Shown piece after piece: positions 60,729 through 64,000 of a stretch of DNA of 64,000 nucleotides; within the stretch, counting starts at the first letter, position 1, and the number at the start of each line of letters is the position of its first letter. The position numbers and the translations under genes were made by a program. Under the pieces are notes generated by a model. The model had not been told where the DNA came from. It ran no database searches and saw nothing but the letters and a program-made list of their open reading frames with translations. Source of the stretch: Bacteroides coprosuis DSM 18011 (lineage in GTDB: Bacteria > Bacteroidota > Bacteroidia > Bacteroidales > Bacteroidaceae); the NCBI GenBank assembly GCA_000212915.1, contig CM001167.1, positions 1,232,780-1,296,779 of the forward strand. The letters run 5' to 3'.

Positions 60729-60783
60729 TGACACCGACATGATGATGACATGTCGGTGTCATCGTATCTTCATATCGGTGTCA
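60729..60783 (+). repeat. 55-bp tripartite intergenic repeat, copy 5
   Basis: Units TGACACCGACAT (60729-60740), ATGTCGGTGTCA (60750-60761) and ATATCGGTGTCA (60772-60783), with starts 21 and 22 apart. The first two lie in a perfect 18-bp stem (60723-60740 with 60750-60767), loop GATGATGAC. Confidence 0.92.
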
Positions 60784-61181
60784 AAATATTAATCTATTTC
60801 TTTAAGTGCACTACTCAAAATGATAATTAGTATAAAAGAATATAGAATAGCTAAAGTGAAAGGATATTTACGCTAAGGAATTGGATAATAAGAATAATTA
60901 GCTATTAGTTTAAAGAAAAAAGGTAAGAAATGTATTCTAGATTAGTTTCGGCGATAGCCATAAGAAGAAAGTCACAAAAGATATAAGATCGTTTATTCCT
61001 GGATGTTGAGTGTTTTTTACTTAAATAGACATAAGGTATTAACAGAACTTTTGATATCTAATAAAAATAATGTTACTTTGTCAATAGCTTTATAATACTG
61101 TGTATATACGCTTTTGTGCGTGGGAGATAGTCTAGTAAGAAACATAGAAAAACATAAATCATTTAAAAAGAATAGAGTTAT

Positions 61182-63464
61182 ATGAAGATGGTAAGAAAGA
61201 TAATGCACGTTGGTGTATTAGCGGGCTTGCTTTTGGGTGGATTGACAGCCTGTAATCAGTCTACTCCTGTAGCAGAAGTGCCCAATTTAACACAGTATGT
61301 AGATCCTTATATTGGGTCAGGTGACCACGGGCACGTTTTTGTAGGAGCAAATGTTCCTTACGGAATGGTTCAACTCGGACCAACCAATATTCACACAGGT
61401 TGGGATTGGGTTTCGGGATATCACTATTCAGATTCAACTATTTTCGGTTTTTCACACCTTCACTTAAGCGGTACAGGTATTGGCGATTTGCTAGATATCT
61501 TAGTTATGCCTACTACAGGTAGCCCTAAGTTAGCTAAGGGTGATGATTCTGGTTATGATTCAGGAATGTACTCTTTATTTAATAGAAAGAATGAAGTAGT
61601 AAAAGCTGGTTATTATGGTGTAAAACTAGATCGTTATAATATTGGTGTAGAATTAGCAGCCACAGAAAGAGTAGGTTTCCATAAATATACTTTCCCTAAA
61701 GCTGATGATGCTGCTGTTGTAATCAACTTGGCAGATGCCCTAAACTGGGACGAATCATTAGAAGGTTATTTGGTTCAAGAAGATGAAACTACAGTTTCTG
61801 GCTATAGATACTCAAAAGGTTGGGCAGCCGATCAAAAAGTATTCTTCACTGCTAAATTCTCTAAACCACTTAAGGGCTTCGAACTTTATGAAGGAGAAAC
61901 TTTAGCAGAAGGAAAGAAAGATCTTACTGCAAAACTAGTATATGGTAGAGCTTTATTTGAGACAGAAGAAAATGAAGATATTTATCTTAAACTAGCTGTA
62001 TCTCCTGTAAGCATTGAAAATGCAAAATTGAATATGGAAGAAGAACTTCCAGAATGGGATTTTAATGCTACAGTAACGGATGCCGATGTGAAATGGAATA
62101 ATGAGCTACAGAAAGCAATAATCGAATCTACAGATCAATCTGTTCTTCGTAATTTCTACACAGCACACTATCATACTATGATTGCTCCATCTTTATTCTG
62201 TGATGTAAACAACGATTATAGAGGTGCAGATGGCAAAAATTACAATAATGAAATCTTTAAGGCTCATACTACATTCTCTTTATGGGATACTTATAGAGCA
62301 GCACATCCTTTGATGACTATTATTCACCCAGAGCAAGTGCCTGATATGATTAATAGTATGTTGTATATCTTCAAGGAACAAGGAAAACTTCCTGTATGGC
62401 ATTTAGTAGGCAATGAAACCGATTGTATGGTTGGTAATCCTGGTATTCCAGTAGTTGCAGATGCTTACTTAAAAGGTTTCGAAGGCTTTGATAGAGATTT
62501 GGCTTATCAAGCACTTAAAGAATCAGCATTGCAAGATGATAGAGGTTTAGATCAATATAAAGTATTCGGATATATCCCTTATGATAAAGCAAGTGAGTCT
62601 GTAGCTTCAGGTCTAGAGTATGCATTAGCCGATTGGGCTGTTGCTCAAGTAGCAAAAGAAAGAGGCGAAACAGAAGATTATGAGTATTTCTTAAATAGAA
62701 GTAATTCTTTTAAATCCTATTTCGATAAGAGTATTGGTTTTATGAGAGGGATTGATTCTAAAGGAAACTTCAGACCAGGTGAGTTAGATCCATATCACTC
62801 TAAACATAGAGAAGATGACTATACAGAAGGAAATGCATGGCACTACAGATGGCTTGTTCCTCAAAATGTAAATGGTCTAGTAGATCTTATGGGTGGAGAA
62901 GATGTGTTTATTCAAAATCTAGATACTTTGTTTTTATTAAGTACAGAATTGAGTGGTGATGCATCTCCAGATATCTCAGGTTTAATTGGACAATATGTTC
63001 AAGGTAACGAACCAAGCCACCATATCCTTTATATGTATCCATACGTAGGTCAACAATGGAAAACAGCTCAAAGAGTAAGAGAAGTATTAACCACTCTTTA
63101 TTTTGATGCTCCTGCAGGTTTATCAGGAAACGAAGACTGTGGTCAAATGTCAGCTTGGTATATGCTTTCAGCTCTAGGTTTCTATCAAGTTGAGCCTGCT
63201 GGTGGAAGATACATCTTTGGTAGCCCTATCGTTGATAAAGCTACATTGAATGTAGGTAATGGTAATGTATTTACTATCCTTGCAAATAATAACAGTAAAG
63301 AAAATATCTATATTCAAAGTGTAACCTTGAATGGTCAGCCTTATACGAAATCGTTTATTGAATTTGATGATATCGCTGCGGGTGGAGAATTAGTCTTTGA
63401 AATGGGTAATACACCATCACAATTTGGTGTGAATCTAGAAGACAGACCCGTATCTGTACAATAA
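61182..63464 (+). CDS. GH92 family alpha-mannosidase, lipoprotein
   Basis: Calcium-dependent exo-alpha-mannosidase family acting on N-glycan mannose (usually alpha-1,2 linkages). 760 residues. Lipobox LTAC with Cys24. GH92 signatures: YVDPYIGSGDHGHVFVGANVPYGMVQLGP at the N-terminus, GWDWVSGYHYSD, TFSLWDTYRAAHPLMTI and GLSGNEDCGQMSAWYMLSALGFY with catalytic acids. A second ATG at codon 3 is possible. It fits as partner of the GH18 locus at 28-39 kb but is not in its operon. A terminator follows. Confidence 0.95.
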   Translation: MKMVRKIMHVGVLAGLLLGGLTACNQSTPVAEVPNLTQYVDPYIGSGDHGHVFVGANVPYGMVQLGPTNIHTGWDWVSGYHYSDSTIFGFSHLHLSGTGIGDLLDILVMPTTGSPKLAKGDDSGYDSGMYSLFNRKNEVVKAGYYGVKLDRYNIGVELAATERVGFHKYTFPKADDAAVVINLADALNWDESLEGYLVQEDETTVSGYRYSKGWAADQKVFFTAKFSKPLKGFELYEGETLAEGKKDLTAKLVYGRALFETEENEDIYLKLAVSPVSIENAKLNMEEELPEWDFNATVTDADVKWNNELQKAIIESTDQSVLRNFYTAHYHTMIAPSLFCDVNNDYRGADGKNYNNEIFKAHTTFSLWDTYRAAHPLMTIIHPEQVPDMINSMLYIFKEQGKLPVWHLVGNETDCMVGNPGIPVVADAYLKGFEGFDRDLAYQALKESALQDDRGLDQYKVFGYIPYDKASESVASGLEYALADWAVAQVAKERGETEDYEYFLNRSNSFKSYFDKSIGFMRGIDSKGNFRPGELDPYHSKHREDDYTEGNAWHYRWLVPQNVNGLVDLMGGEDVFIQNLDTLFLLSTELSGDASPDISGLIGQYVQGNEPSHHILYMYPYVGQQWKTAQRVREVLTTLYFDAPAGLSGNEDCGQMSAWYMLSALGFYQVEPAGGRYIFGSPIVDKATLNVGNGNVFTILANNNSKENIYIQSVTLNGQPYTKSFIEFDDIAAGGELVFEMGNTPSQFGVNLEDRPVSVQ

Positions 63465-63487
63465 AGTTCAAAATTGTAATATAAATG

Positions 63488-63523
63488 AAGTGGGTGATAG
63501 TTTTCTATCATCCACTTTTTTTA
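63488..63523 (+). terminator. Intrinsic terminator after the GH92 gene
   Basis: 13-bp stem AAGTGGGTGATAG (63488-63500) with CTATCATCCACTT (63505-63517), one G-U pair, then T-run. Confidence 0.85.
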
Positions 63524-63598
63524 TGTATTGATTGCCTTTCTATGATAGATTATTTTAAGAATAAATTATCTTTAGCAGTCAACTTAATATTAGATAAT

Positions 63599-64000
63599 AT
63601 GGATATACAACCTCGTTGGGTTCTTAAATCTTTCGCTGAATTAACTACTGAAGAATTATACCAAATACTTCAAAAAAGGCAAGATGTCTTTATCTTAGAA
63701 CAAAATTGTCACTATCCCGATTTAGATGATAAAGACAGACAAACCCTGCATCTACTAGGGTATGTAGAGAATAAATTAATAGCCTATGCTCGTCTCTTTC
63801 CCAGTGGAATGCTGTTTGAGAATCAAGCTTCTTTTGGAAGAGTATTGGTCGTTAAAGATTCACGAAGATTAAAACTTGGAAAGAAGTTAGTTCAAGAAAT
63901 TATTCGTGTTTTAGAACACGATTTAAAGGAGAAAGAAATTAAAATTGAAGCTCAGCTTTATCTCCAAAGGTTTTATGAAGAATTCGGCTTTATAGCAGAA
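63599..64000 (+). CDS. ElaA-like GNAT acetyltransferase (cut by window edge)
   Basis: The first 134 codons are visible. It opens MDIQPRWVLKSFAELTTEELYQILQKRQDVFILEQNC, which is the ElaA subgroup start (..LRxxVFVVEQ..), then YAR LFP and GRVLVVKDSRRLKLGKKLV, the acetyl-CoA pyrophosphate loop region. ElaA-type proteins are GNAT acetyltransferases of unknown substrate. A near-consensus -7 (TATCTTTA, 63568-63575) lies upstream. The C-terminus is outside the window. Confidence 0.88.
   Translation, partial: MDIQPRWVLKSFAELTTEELYQILQKRQDVFILEQNCHYPDLDDKDRQTLHLLGYVENKLIAYARLFPSGMLFENQASFGRVLVVKDSRRLKLGKKLVQEIIRVLEHDLKEKEIKIEAQLYLQRFYEEFGFIAE

Larger units (their letters stand above)
60465..61181. other. 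Divergent intergenic region, 717 bp
   Basis: Contains a palindrome (60533-60558) and -7 element (60581-60588) on the CatA-like side and the fifth 55-bp repeat (60729-60783). The right half has no gene that I can support; ATG-to-stop frames there are short and without family match. Confidence 0.7.

Overview
The window is chromosomal DNA from a member of the Bacteroidales, most likely Bacteroidaceae. Evidence: gene families restricted to this order (SusC/SusD pair, DUF4954, DUF4783, DUF5687, DUF1735), gene orders typical of Bacteroides (rplU-rpmA-serS, rlmH/DUF4783-nadC), and promoters that fit the Bacteroides primary-sigma consensus (TTTG or TTG, a spacer of about 19-22 bp, then TAnnTTTG). The DNA is strongly AT-rich for a Bacteroides, so a low-GC species is likely; the species itself is inference. 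I saw no prophage, transposase, CRISPR array, tRNA or rRNA gene. The window opens inside serS and closes inside an ElaA-like acetyltransferase gene.

Layout. 1-1,041: serS (partial), rpmA, rplU. 1,660-5,381: a tightly overlapped minus-strand operon of ABC permease, ATPase, NlpC/P60 lipoprotein and TraB/GumN protein. 5,578-11,081: a minus-strand run of DUF2975 membrane protein, XRE regulator, miaA, kdsA and an M16 protease, led by a promoter with a clear palindrome at its start site. 11,250-13,841: clpB. 14,097-21,703: a small conserved protein, a LysR regulator with a YeiH-type exporter, a cation/proton antiporter, an acyltransferase and a formate/nitrite-type channel. 22,098-28,012: bifunctional proline catabolism enzyme and a DUF4954 beta-helix protein.

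28,162-39,603 is a polysaccharide utilisation locus read on the minus strand: ECF sigma factor, FecR anti-sigma, SusC with an STN signalling domain, SusD, a GH18-like lipoprotein that has lost its catalytic acids, a DUF1735-LamG lipoprotein, an active-looking GH18 endo-beta-N-acetylglucosaminidase and an Ig-like lipoprotein. Together with the GH92 alpha-mannosidase at 61,182 it points to capture and degradation of host or dietary N-glycans, probably high-mannose type.

39,968-57,152 holds metabolic and envelope genes (VOC protein, DUF4468, MBL hydrolase, pdxH, a 2-hydroxyacid dehydrogenase, FadL-like porin, queuosine precursor transporter, rlmH, nadC, FabK/NMO-like enzyme, M23 and C69 peptidases, phosphohexomutase, HdeD-like protein, GNAT). 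57,547-60,464 has two resistance-type genes (ABC-F and a CatA-like acetyltransferase) around a possible small RNA.

Most notable: (1) five intergenic copies of a 55-bp element made of three 12-bp units in fixed orientation and at a fixed 21/22-bp pitch (two helical turns), spread across the window; (2) a compact preQ1-I-like aptamer just before the queuosine precursor transporter start codon; (3) a terminator-like hairpin inside the pdxH coding sequence; (4) an operator-like palindrome at the promoter of the DUF2975/XRE-miaA-kdsA run; (5) inverted repeats over the promoters of the phosphohexomutase, FadL-like and proline-catabolism genes.
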